Source: Anaerolineae bacterium (GTDB lineage: Bacteria > Chloroflexota > Anaerolineae > Aggregatilineales > Phototrophicaceae). From it: a stretch of 64,000 nucleotides of DNA. The notes below the pieces were generated by a model. That model was given only the letters and a program-made list of their open reading frames with translations. It was not told the DNA's origin and did no database searches. The translations under genes were made by a program, and so were the position numbers. Below, in pieces: positions 33,145 through 41,878 of this stretch (positions are counted from its first letter, which is position 1; every line of letters starts with the position of its first letter). The DNA lies in assembly GCA_022821805.1 (NCBI GenBank), contig JAJECX010000044.1, positions 171,304 to 235,303 on the forward strand. The letters run 5' to 3'.

Positions 33145-36100
33145 TCAGGCTTCATGCTGCTCTGCGAGCTGCCGCAGTCTCAACATCGCTGCAAGCTGGA
33201 ACATGAAGATGAAAGCGAGATCAATCACAAATACGCTGTTGTCTACCAAGCCATGAATCAGGAGCGCCGCCATGCTGCCACAGAGGCCCAGTGTCATCGA
33301 AAACAGCAACGGGTCGCGTGGCCGAACCTTCCTTGCCACCAAGCGCGCTCGCCGCCAGAACTCAATCTGAATCAAACCAAAGACCGCTACCCCGAAGACG
33401 CTAAGCCGCGTCCAAAAGTCTAAGATGAAGTTGTGTGGATGCGACAGATCTGGATCCCATATCGCGTCCGGTTTCAGATACTCGCCACCGAAATAATAGA
33501 GAAACTGATCCAGCCCGATTCCGCTTATCGGTCTATCGCGAAGGATCGATACGGTACTTTCCCACAGACGCAAACGAACGAAGTTGGTGCCACTGGTGAT
33601 ATCGAAGAGACCAGCGAATCCGTCCGAAAGGCGAGTCAATATGATTATTCCCGCCAAGCCGATCAGCCCAAGGGAGACGATCGGCAGCAAAGCGCGCCGC
33701 CCGTACCGTCCAATGAATACGGTAACCACGCCAGCGGGAACGCCCAGGAAGATCGCGCCAACGCTCAGCGTCAAAATCAGCGCTGGCAACATCACCACTA
33801 GACTGCCTGCTGCGATCCAGCGCAATCGCGGCTCGTGATTCACCATGATTAAAGCGAGCGCGAAAGGAATCGTCCGGCCCAGCAGCAAGCCGGCGTTGTT
33901 TGGTGAGCCGTACACGCTCCTAAGCGGCCAAGGTCCTTGAGCGAGCAGAACGTCATATACGCCGTATAGAGAGACGACGACGCCGGCGAAGAGAAGCGAG
34001 GCGAACAACCGGAATAGCGTCCGTCTGTCGGGACTAGCCAATCGAAGCAGCAGAAAGAAAATGGCCGGCTCGATAATCAGCGTCCGTAATTCAGTAAGGG
34101 CGTGGTCTCGGTGTTGCGCCCATAAGAGCGACAGCAATGCCAGCAAAACCAGACAGCCGACGGCTAGATCCAGCGCCGTCAATCGCCGCAGCGCCATGCG
34201 GGACAGGGCAGGAAACGCGGCGTTTTCCATTTGCAAGCGCTTGCCGATTCTCACCATGAATTTGACTAGCCCCGCGGCGGCAGAAATCAGCAAGAGGACT
34301 TCGACCATGGGAAAAGAAAAGGTGTGGAGTTCGACGGGGAAAAGAAAAAATGGCGCCCACAACAGCGTGAGGATCAATCCGTTCTCGATTCGGTGGTAGA
34401 TCTGTACGAATAGCAGCAGCCCGATGATGAGCGAAATAAGGAAACTTTCAGATATGTACAGCGCGCCGCCAGTGAGAATCGCGAGCAAGATATGTACTTC
34501 ATCACGTGCCAGGATCGACGCCCTTGGGGAGTCCCAGGTCCAAAGCATGGCTAACATCATCAAAATCGAAGTGACACCCGTTAATACTAGGTGGGTCGTG
34601 GCGCTGAGACCCGAAAGGAGACTAGCAATTCCAGGCAGCCAGTCGGCCCAGGGAGAAGTCACGACTGCCATCAAAAGCACGCACAGGGAAAAGGCGGTGG
34701 CAAGGAGGCCAAGCCATATCTGCAGATTGTAGGACGCGGACAAATCGCCCGAGCTTACGGCGTATCCGGCGATTGCCCAGCGGTCCCAACCTTGGTCAGC
34801 GCTGGCATGCAAATTGTGGCGGCCCAGAGCCAGATTTGTGGCTATCGGCACTAGATTCACTTCGGGCGCGCGCGAATTGCTGCGGAGCAAAATATAGGCT
34901 CTTCCGCTGTCGTCTTTTTGCAGGGCTTTGGGCGCCAGTCCGTCCACGGTGGGATACAAGAATGCGAAATAATCGTCTTCCCGCAAGAGCATGGCGACAT
35001 CGGCGCCAAAAAAGTCGAATGACAGCTGGCTGTCAGTAATCGGCTGCTTGCCGATATCCGCGCCCAGGTCGCTGAACTGCCAGAGGCCGCTGTAAGTCGC
35101 GTGGGCGTTGCGCGCGTGGTACAAGCCATTTTGGGCGAGGCTCGCATATTTGTAGGATTGGAGCGCCTGCAAAAGAGCCGATTCCTTGCCATCTTGCTTT
35201 ACCAGGGCAAATCCCCACTGGGCGCTGTCCGGCGCCGCTTCGGGCTGCCAGTGCTGCAGGAATATTGGCCCCAGCCAGGGCATTTCTCGGTGAACGCGAT
35301 CGAGCGTTTGCAGTGTGTATTGCGTCTGCTCTTCCACGCTTACCGCGCCCCAGATTGAGGCGTCGCCCGTCCAGTCAAGCGGCAAGGCATTCCAACCGTA
35401 GTTGCTTGCCCAAAGCGGCTTCTTGCCATCCTTGTTGGCGAGCATTACTTCGCGCAGGGCGACAATGCGAGAGAAGTTCAGCGCAGTTTCGTCGACAGCT
35501 CTATCGAGCGGAGAAGCGAATTGTCCGTATGGTTTGCCGGCGACCACATCCATCAGTTCGCGCGCGCCCTGCGCATACATCGCCTGCAGAAAGCGGATGT
35601 CGCTGATGTTGCGCCCGGCGGTCTCCACCGTAGGCGCCAATCCAGCGGCGACGATTGCCGCCGAAGGATCGGCGTCCAATATGGCTTCCCGCGCCGATGC
35701 AAGCATAGCGACATATTCCGCCGGCCGCGGATCCCGTCCGCCCCAGGCAGCGCCGAGATTGGGCTCGTCCCAAATCTGGTAATAGTCGATGGTGTCGCCA
35801 TACCGGGCGGCGAATTCCCGACAAAAGTCAGCGAAACTAGACAATGAATGGGGTGGGGCGGCGCGCGAGGAGCCCGACTCCCCGCCTTCACCCTGCGCCC
35901 ACTGCGGCGAATTCATGATGACGACAACTGTTTCAAGCTGGTTAAATTCGCGCAAGGCCTTCGCGACTTGGTCCCAAGCCGACCAATCGTACTCCCCCTG
36001 TTGCGCTTCAATTTCGTCCCAATAGGCAAACTGCCGAATCCAGCGGAAGTTCGCGGAGCGGATGCGTTCCAGCGTACTAATGAGGTCGGATTGACCGTAC

Positions 36101-36276
36101 TGCATCAACTCGACGTTGACGCCGGGTCGCTCCACGGCAAATGGTAGATTCTGATCTTTGGTTGGATCGACATATCCGCGCAACTCGAAGTCGCGCAGCA
36201 GAAGGGTTCCGAAGGTAGCGGCCAAGCTCCCGCATACCAAAAGCAGACCGATGATCAGCAGCAAGAGTCTGCGCAT
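33145..36276 (-). CDS. Glycoside hydrolase-like domain fused to an O-antigen ligase-like membrane domain
   Basis: 1043 residues. After a signal/anchor helix (2-28), residues 50-400 form a clan-A glycosidase-like TIM barrel: RWIRQFAYWDEIEAQQGEYDW at 78-98 (over two strands), IWDEPN at 168-173 with the acid/base Glu171, and KPLWASNYGWN at 286-296. The family reads W-x-T/S-E-F/Y-G-W there, so the nucleophile Glu is Asn292 and hydrolysis is probably lost. Residues 525-1030 hold about 14 membrane segments and a Wzy_C-like loop with GIGLDQFLYYFGGEY and LSHPHNFILDFWTRLSVFG. It may bind a glycan with the barrel and polymerise or ligate it. Its start overlaps the stop of the upstream lipoprotein gene by one base (TAATG). 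I know of no named family for the fusion. Confidence 0.85.
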   Translation of the reverse strand: MRRLLLLIIGLLLVCGSLAATFGTLLLRDFELRGYVDPTKDQNLPFAVERPGVNVELMQYGQSDLISTLERIRSANFRWIRQFAYWDEIEAQQGEYDWSAWDQVAKALREFNQLETVVVIMNSPQWAQGEGGESGSSRAAPPHSLSSFADFCREFAARYGDTIDYYQIWDEPNLGAAWGGRDPRPAEYVAMLASAREAILDADPSAAIVAAGLAPTVETAGRNISDIRFLQAMYAQGARELMDVVAGKPYGQFASPLDRAVDETALNFSRIVALREVMLANKDGKKPLWASNYGWNALPLDWTGDASIWGAVSVEEQTQYTLQTLDRVHREMPWLGPIFLQHWQPEAAPDSAQWGFALVKQDGKESALLQALQSYKYASLAQNGLYHARNAHATYSGLWQFSDLGADIGKQPITDSQLSFDFFGADVAMLLREDDYFAFLYPTVDGLAPKALQKDDSGRAYILLRSNSRAPEVNLVPIATNLALGRHNLHASADQGWDRWAIAGYAVSSGDLSASYNLQIWLGLLATAFSLCVLLMAVVTSPWADWLPGIASLLSGLSATTHLVLTGVTSILMMLAMLWTWDSPRASILARDEVHILLAILTGGALYISESFLISLIIGLLLFVQIYHRIENGLILTLLWAPFFLFPVELHTFSFPMVEVLLLISAAAGLVKFMVRIGKRLQMENAAFPALSRMALRRLTALDLAVGCLVLLALLSLLWAQHRDHALTELRTLIIEPAIFFLLLRLASPDRRTLFRLFASLLFAGVVVSLYGVYDVLLAQGPWPLRSVYGSPNNAGLLLGRTIPFALALIMVNHEPRLRWIAAGSLVVMLPALILTLSVGAIFLGVPAGVVTVFIGRYGRRALLPIVSLGLIGLAGIIILTRLSDGFAGLFDITSGTNFVRLRLWESTVSILRDRPISGIGLDQFLYYFGGEYLKPDAIWDPDLSHPHNFILDFWTRLSVFGVAVFGLIQIEFWRRARLVARKVRPRDPLLFSMTLGLCGSMAALLIHGLVDNSVFVIDLAFIFMFQLAAMLRLRQLAEQHEA

Positions 36277-37871
36277 TATCCTGTCCAGACTGGGTTCGAT
36301 GTTTCACCGTCAAAGGTGACCTGATAGCGCTCTGCCGACGCGACATCAATCAGCCATAAGTTGCCTTGGTAAATTAGCGCGATGAACTTCGCATCGGGGC
36401 TCCAGACAAAATCGCGAGACCTTAGACCAAAGTCGCGCTTGCGAATGCCCGTCTCATCGCCAAACGGGAAAAGCCGACGTTGATTGCTGCCATCGCGATC
36501 AGCCACCATAAGATCGTAATCGCCATTCATGCTATTCTGCGGCTCACGGGCCTGCAGCCAAGCCAGATACCCTTCGCTATATTCGGCGCCTCGCGCTGCG
36601 AAATCAGGCGAGAAAGCGGGCGCCGCCCACATGCCGGCGGATGAACGCAGCGGCGCCCTGAATCTGCCATCAACGCTGGAAATCACCAGATCAAAAATCG
36701 GACTGGTCTCGGCCGGTTCGTTTCCGAGCGGCGCGCCGTGTACGACTCCCGCGAGCAGATGCCCATCAATTGACCAAGACAGCTGCGACAGCCATACCCA
36801 ATCGGTGGCGCTGTAAAATACCGCATATTGGAAGAGCGGGATCCGCCGCCTGTCTGCCAATTCAACCACGCCGAAGCCATCCGCGTTAACCCACGCCAGT
36901 TTGTCGCCATTTGGCGACCAGGCGAAATTCATGCCCCACCAGCCGTAAATCCCGCCACTTGATTCGGGCAGAACCTCCTCAATGCTTAGAGTTCGACCAC
37001 TCTCCAAGTCAATGGTCATGAGCCAGAGATTGTTCAGCGCCGTCCAGCGGATCGAGCCGGGGCTGCGTTCGCCCGTGGCATAGGCAATTTCATTGCTCTT
37101 TCGCGGTCGCCATTCGGCAAAGAGTACATCGGTAGGTATCATGCGAATTGGCTGCGCATCTGCGCCTGTGTTGATTAACCAAAGCTCATTGAAGAATTCG
37201 TCGGACGCATCCGTCTCGCTCGTAAAAATAAGACCTTTGCCGTCTTGCCTTTGGTGAAATACCAGAGAGTCAAGATTGTGATCCGCGGTTATCTGACGCT
37301 TATTTGCCGCATTGGCAGTAATCGTCCAAGCATTCCCATGGTTGATGTAGCTTAGTCGGCCCGCGATGGCGACGGGCTGGACGACATTGCTGGCGCCGAC
37401 GAAAACAACTTCGTCAACGGGTTGTCTAATGACAGTTGGCAAGCCGAGCTGTTCGCGCTCGACTTCGGTATCATCTTCCAGTATGACGCGATAACATACC
37501 TCGAGAATGCCCGCCGCGCCTTCATTGCCCCTTTGTCTCTCGCCAGGTTCTAAGCCTTCTTTCGGTTGCAGCAGCCGCTGAAAGGCAATCTCATCCTGCT
37601 CGCAAACTTCCTGCTCAGCAACACGTCTGATCGTAATTCGCATTCCATCGATAATTGGCGAGACCAGGGGATGGCTAATTCGGTCACGCGGGTCGAGCTT
37701 GATTTGCGCGCCAGCCAATAACTGATCAATGGTCAGATTTTGTGAGAAGCTGTAGTTGGTTTCCCGCCCGTCCACAATGACGGTGACGTCAATTGATGTT
37801 TCTTCTTGCGCTGATCGGCAGCCGATTATGGACCACGCGATCATGAAGCAGAAAAGCACCCGTGAAAGCAT
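36276..37871 (-). CDS. Lipoprotein with DUF348, G5 and TolB-like propeller regions
   Basis: 531 residues. The N-terminus FCFMIAWSIIGCRS is a lipoprotein signal with acylated Cys18. Residues 27-85 resemble a DUF348 ubiquitin-like repeat (TIDQLLAGAQIKLDPRDRIS, GMRITIRRV), and 88-160 a G5 domain (EIAFQRL, the Gly-x-Glu-rich middle, VIRQPVDEVVFVG), both known from wall-binding proteins such as Rpf factors. From about 190 on there are WSPNG/WSPD-type repeats (FAWSPNGDKLAWV, FVWSPDAKFIALIYQGNLWLID) of a TolB-like beta-propeller. It probably sits on the outer membrane face and binds glycan or peptidoglycan. It lies directly upstream of the glycosidase-ligase gene and is probably translationally coupled to it. 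Confidence 0.82.
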   Translation of the reverse strand: MLSRVLFCFMIAWSIIGCRSAQEETSIDVTVIVDGRETNYSFSQNLTIDQLLAGAQIKLDPRDRISHPLVSPIIDGMRITIRRVAEQEVCEQDEIAFQRLLQPKEGLEPGERQRGNEGAAGILEVCYRVILEDDTEVEREQLGLPTVIRQPVDEVVFVGASNVVQPVAIAGRLSYINHGNAWTITANAANKRQITADHNLDSLVFHQRQDGKGLIFTSETDASDEFFNELWLINTGADAQPIRMIPTDVLFAEWRPRKSNEIAYATGERSPGSIRWTALNNLWLMTIDLESGRTLSIEEVLPESSGGIYGWWGMNFAWSPNGDKLAWVNADGFGVVELADRRRIPLFQYAVFYSATDWVWLSQLSWSIDGHLLAGVVHGAPLGNEPAETSPIFDLVISSVDGRFRAPLRSSAGMWAAPAFSPDFAARGAEYSEGYLAWLQAREPQNSMNGDYDLMVADRDGSNQRRLFPFGDETGIRKRDFGLRSRDFVWSPDAKFIALIYQGNLWLIDVASAERYQVTFDGETSNPVWTG

Positions 37872-37904
37872 TCGCTTCCTTTGTCGCTTTGCGTCAAATT
37901 CACT

Positions 37905-38972
37905 CTATATCGTAGCGGAGTTTCGCCTGAGCACAAATAAGCGCGGATAAAGGCCACGCAGGTTGATTCTGGTTTCCCGATCGGCTCTCCAGAGGGGCCT
38001 TTCCAGGCTGCGCCGCATCAACCGAACTTCATGGGTTAGCACGACGAATGCGGCATCCGGTCGCGCCAGGCGAGCGGCTTCGCGCAAGATTGCAGGATAT
38101 AGCCGCTCGTTTTCTTCATGCGAACCGATAAGGTGACCAAAGGGCATGTCGGCGTAAAGTCGGTCAGCGCTGCGAGAAGCCAAGGGCGCTTGTGTACCGT
38201 CCGCGAGCAGGTGGCAGATCCGATGGTCAGCGCCGCTTGCTTTGGCATTGCGTCGACCGGATTCGAGCGCAGAATCGCTGCAATCGACCGCGAGCAACAG
38301 ATCTGCCGGACGCATAAGCGCGTGTTCAATAGCGATTGTGGAGGCGCCGCTGCACAGATTGACGGCGGTGGATCCGCGAGGAAGCGGACCAACCTTTGTC
38401 ATCACGTAGGCGACCGTCGCGTTGAGTGAACCCGGCATGTTTTCCAGCCGATATTCCCGCGTGGAAAGCGGTAGCTTAGTTGTACGAACTAAGACTTCCC
38501 AACGGCTTGCCCGCCGGTCGGGCATGATCCTGACGAACAGCTCGCCTTTGCCGTCTGCGGCCGCGTCCACGCGCAGCGCCCTAGTCAGCTCATGACGCAG
38601 TCGGCGCATGACTGACGACCCCGATCCGGCGGCGCCGATTCCCAAAGTCCGCACAGGATGGTTATATGATCGCGATGCCTTGCGCAGGATAGCTTTCAGT
38701 CGCGCGAAGTGCTGGTGCCCAAGAAGCGCTTTTGGACGGGGAATCGCAAAATGATGGATCTGGTAAACGGCGACGACTGAACGCAGCGCCCGCAACTCAA
38801 CCGGACTACCGCTGAATCGGAAGCGAAGAAAACCCGCTCGCGCTTTACGAATCCGGTTAAGTTTGGCGCCAAATCTGCCTAGCAACTCTTCACATGCATA
38901 AGCCTCCAATCCGGGAATGATCTCTGCCTCAAACTCGGGCGCCGCGTTTGTTCGCCTGGCCGACATCGACAT
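37905..38972 (-). CDS. THUMP-domain SAM-dependent RNA methyltransferase (Trm14/RlmL-like)
   Basis: 355 residues. The N-terminal half has the ferredoxin-like/THUMP pattern (FEAEIIPGLEAYACEELLGRFG, then a strand-rich region to about 165). The C-terminal half is a Rossmann methyltransferase: AVNLCSGASTIAIEHAL as the SAM-binding loop, LLAVDCSDSALESGRRNAK, and YADMPFGHLIGSH, where DMPFG corresponds to the (D/N)PP(Y/F)G catalytic motif of N2-guanine RNA methylases. The target is likely tRNA or rRNA guanine. It starts directly after the stop of the PKD lipoprotein, which is odd company for an RNA-modifying enzyme. Confidence 0.87.
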   Translation of the reverse strand: MSMSARRTNAAPEFEAEIIPGLEAYACEELLGRFGAKLNRIRKARAGFLRFRFSGSPVELRALRSVVAVYQIHHFAIPRPKALLGHQHFARLKAILRKASRSYNHPVRTLGIGAAGSGSSVMRRLRHELTRALRVDAAADGKGELFVRIMPDRRASRWEVLVRTTKLPLSTREYRLENMPGSLNATVAYVMTKVGPLPRGSTAVNLCSGASTIAIEHALMRPADLLLAVDCSDSALESGRRNAKASGADHRICHLLADGTQAPLASRSADRLYADMPFGHLIGSHEENERLYPAILREAARLARPDAAFVVLTHEVRLMRRSLERPLWRADRETRINLRGLYPRLFVLRRNSATI

Positions 38973-41675
38973 TCATCTCCACTTCGGCTCTCGATCGTTG
39001 CTGCCTAGCGGCGTTAATCGCTTTACATTGCCGCCATCGGGGTTCATGGTGTAGATATTGCGTTCGCCGTCATTTTCCCGGTCTGAAACAAAAACGATGA
39101 GCGCGCCGCCGGCCGCCCAGGTCGGCTGCCGCTCATCCGAGTGATCGTCTGTAATCTGACGAAGGTCTTCGCCGGTGATGGGGTCAATGACGAAAATGTC
39201 TTGGTTTCCGTTTCGCGTGGATGTGAAGAGCAATAGATTGTGCGTAGAACTATCAAGCCAGCTCGGTTGGAAATTATCGGACCCGTCGCTGGTCAGCGTA
39301 AGTATCTCCGAGCCATCGGCTGAACTCATCACGAAGATATTCCGTTGCCCGTCGACATTTGACACATATGCGATGGCGCTGCCATTTGGTGACCAGCTTG
39401 GCTGGTCATCGACGTGCACATCGACAGTGAGTTGAATTTGGCGGCTGCCGTCCGCGTTCATCACCATGACGTCTTTGTCGCCAAAGCGGTCAGATACGAA
39501 GGCGATGCGCGCGCCATCGGGCGACCAAGCGGGGCGGGTGTTCGAGCCCTGATTTGTAAGGCGAGTAACCGCGAGGGTCTCGACATCCAGAAGATAGATG
39601 TCAAAGACATTATCGTCGCGCCTGGAGGCAAAGGCGATCGAATTTCCATCGGGCGACCAAGCGGGATGGCGATCGCTGGACGGGTGATTGGTCAGATTGA
39701 CGGCGTTTTCGCCGTCGGAGTCCATCATGTAGATTTCATTGTTGCCATCGCGGTCGCTCGTAAAGGCGATCTTCTCGTCGGGCGCCGCAGCGGGCTGATA
39801 TGCCTCGTTCACCGTTACCAGCTCTTCGTAGCTTGCGCCGCCGCCTTCATTTGAAACGCGGTGGATTACGGTATAACTTCCCGCCGCCAGATAGGTATGC
39901 GCTGGATCCTTCTCAGTTGAGGCGCTTCCATCGCCGAAATCCCAACTGTATTCGAGGTCTTCGCCTACTGCCGTAGACATGAATGCCACTTCGAGATCTT
40001 CGACCGAAACGATGAAATGCGCCTTCGGCGCGATCGGCTCGGAAACCGCGATCTCAACGGTTGCTTCGCTGCTGGCATAGGGTCCAATCGCCCTCAATTG
40101 GGCCGGGTAGATTCCGACCGCTTCATAAATGAAAACCGGCGATTCCTCAGACGAATCGACAAAGCCGTCCCCTTGAAAGTCCCATTCGTAGAAAACGTCA
40201 TCTCCAACGGTTTCATTGATAAAGGAGACGGTCAAAGGCGCGGCGCCGCTTGTTTCGCTGACGCTGAATGCTGCTGCCGGGGGCGGTGGATAGACGATGA
40301 TCTGGGCGCTGGCGGTAGCAGTTCCACCCTTGCCGCTTGCCTTCAGTCGCACAATGTATGTGCCGGGCAAATCGAAAACTGTTGTCGGATCGCGTTCTGT
40401 GCTATCCGATTGACCATCGCCGTCGAAATCCCAGTCAGTTGCGATATCGGCATCGGTGGAGGTATTGGTGAAGCTCACTTTTAATGGCGCGGCGCCAGAC
40501 TGCGGCTCGGAATTGAAGCCGGCGACAGGAGCCGGCGGTTCTTCAATAGCGGCGGTAGCCGACATGGCGCCGGTTGCCAGAGCCTGCGCTTCAGCAACAA
40601 CGATTTGGCGCGCGTATCGCGATTGACCGCCGGGTCCGTCGGCGACGAGTTCAACGTCAAAGGCGCCGGCGTCGATATAGGTGTGCTGTGGTTCACGCTC
40701 GACGCTGCTGGCGCCGTCGCCGAAATTCCAGCGATAGGCGGTGACCTCGCCGCTTGTGTTGTTGACGAACTGGACTTGAAGCGGGGCTTCCCCAGAAGTG
40801 GGAAATGATTCGAAGCGGGCGACAGGCGCCGCTCTTTGGCGAACCGACAATTTCCGCCCGAAACTACTGCTGCCTGATGGGCCGCCCACTGTCAAGGATA
40901 TCCCGTATTCTCCCGCTTTTCGAAAGGTATGCGCTGGATCTTTTTCAGCAGATGTGCTGCCGTCGCCGAAGTTCCAACTGTAATATGTGATTTTCGGGTT
41001 CGGCGGACCGCTGAATCTCACTGTGACTGGCACAAATTCGGAATCGACTTCCATCGTGAATTCGGCGCTAGGCAGGGGCTCGCGGACATCTGCCGCCGCT
41101 GGCTGATTCCGCACCTGGATGTTTGTCACGTGCGCCGTCCGCACCCCGCCGTTCCGTAGCAAGACGCTCAAGCGAAGCTGATACAAGCCATCAGGCACAT
41201 TTCCCGAATCCGAGTTCCAGATGCCCAAAACGCTGTTGATTGCCGGCGCGCGCGCCGCTCCAGTGACCGCATGCCAGAGATTTTGTCGATTCGGCTGGCT
41301 GGCGTATTCAAGGCGGTACTGGGAGAAGCCGGGATGAATCGCTGACCCAATTATGGCTATGCTGCCTTGTACGACTGCGTTAGGAAGCGGATCACTAATG
41401 GTTACGATTGCAGGCAAGGGTGTGCTGCTTGCAAGGAGGATCGCGGTGGGCGGGATGTATATGGGCGTAGCCACGATGGCTGGTTGATTCGGCTGAGCGG
41501 CAACTGTGGACAAGGCTTTAGTCGGTTGCGCCGTCGGGCTGGGAATACTTTTCGCAATCTCATGAACGCGTGTTATCTCCACTCGCCCGGCAGATGCGCG
41601 CTGCTTGCCCAGATTGCAGGCAGTCAGCAGAGTTATGCTCAAACCAAGCATCAAAATAGAAAAAAATCGCCGCAT
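38973..41675 (-). CDS. Lipoprotein with five PKD domains and a TolB-like propeller
   Basis: 900 residues. The lipoprotein signal ends LLTAC (Cys20). After a Pro/Thr-rich spacer and an Ig-like domain (90-190, with GIWNSDSGNVPDGLYQL) come five PKD domains between about 200 and 625, each with a WxFGDG or WDFxGDG core (WNFGDGS, WNFGDGA, WDFDGDG, WDFQGDG, WDFGDGS) and HTY-type strand. Residues 640-900 contain six TolB-like blades (AFTSDRDGNNEIYMMD, PAWSPDG, SWSPNGS). Such proteins bind polysaccharide or protein at the cell surface; no enzymatic motif is seen. It heads the nine-gene minus-strand run. GGGCGGA lies directly before the ATG. Confidence 0.9.
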   Translation of the reverse strand: MRRFFSILMLGLSITLLTACNLGKQRASAGRVEITRVHEIAKSIPSPTAQPTKALSTVAAQPNQPAIVATPIYIPPTAILLASSTPLPAIVTISDPLPNAVVQGSIAIIGSAIHPGFSQYRLEYASQPNRQNLWHAVTGAARAPAINSVLGIWNSDSGNVPDGLYQLRLSVLLRNGGVRTAHVTNIQVRNQPAAADVREPLPSAEFTMEVDSEFVPVTVRFSGPPNPKITYYSWNFGDGSTSAEKDPAHTFRKAGEYGISLTVGGPSGSSSFGRKLSVRQRAAPVARFESFPTSGEAPLQVQFVNNTSGEVTAYRWNFGDGASSVEREPQHTYIDAGAFDVELVADGPGGQSRYARQIVVAEAQALATGAMSATAAIEEPPAPVAGFNSEPQSGAAPLKVSFTNTSTDADIATDWDFDGDGQSDSTERDPTTVFDLPGTYIVRLKASGKGGTATASAQIIVYPPPPAAAFSVSETSGAAPLTVSFINETVGDDVFYEWDFQGDGFVDSSEESPVFIYEAVGIYPAQLRAIGPYASSEATVEIAVSEPIAPKAHFIVSVEDLEVAFMSTAVGEDLEYSWDFGDGSASTEKDPAHTYLAAGSYTVIHRVSNEGGGASYEELVTVNEAYQPAAAPDEKIAFTSDRDGNNEIYMMDSDGENAVNLTNHPSSDRHPAWSPDGNSIAFASRRDDNVFDIYLLDVETLAVTRLTNQGSNTRPAWSPDGARIAFVSDRFGDKDVMVMNADGSRQIQLTVDVHVDDQPSWSPNGSAIAYVSNVDGQRNIFVMSSADGSEILTLTSDGSDNFQPSWLDSSTHNLLLFTSTRNGNQDIFVIDPITGEDLRQITDDHSDERQPTWAAGGALIVFVSDRENDGERNIYTMNPDGGNVKRLTPLGSNDREPKWR

Positions 41676-41725
41676 TCCGCCCAGTCCCGTCCACTGATAC
41701 CTAGATAACGATCGATCAATTTCCG

Positions 41726-41754
41726 ATTATACTCATTTTACCTGAGCGCTGAAT
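41726..41754 (-). promoter_or_regulatory. Possible promoter of the surface-glycan operon
   Basis: On the minus strand a perfect TATAAT (41731-41726) lies about 50 bp before the first gene of the cluster. The -35 position (ATTCAG, 41754-41749, 17-nt spacer) is weak. Confidence 0.4.
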
Positions 41755-41878
41755 TACTTGTCGGCTACTCGCATTCGTTTGTGCTCTTATGCTAGAGGTC
41801 TCCTCACTTGTATTGTATAATTCTCGCTCGTCGCATTGGGCGCGATCCTGCCAGCTAATACGGCGAGAGGCGTATTCT

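Noticed and set aside
38973..41675. Repeated segments read as a CRISPR-like or tandem DNA repeat
   Set aside because: The periodicity is at protein level (PKD domains and TolB-like blades) with diverged DNA; no short identical repeat with regular spacers occurs anywhere in the window.
41816..41821. TATAAT upstream of the secreted propeller gene as a promoter
   Set aside because: No acceptable -35 box at 16-18 nt; mentioned in the gene entry but not listed as a promoter.
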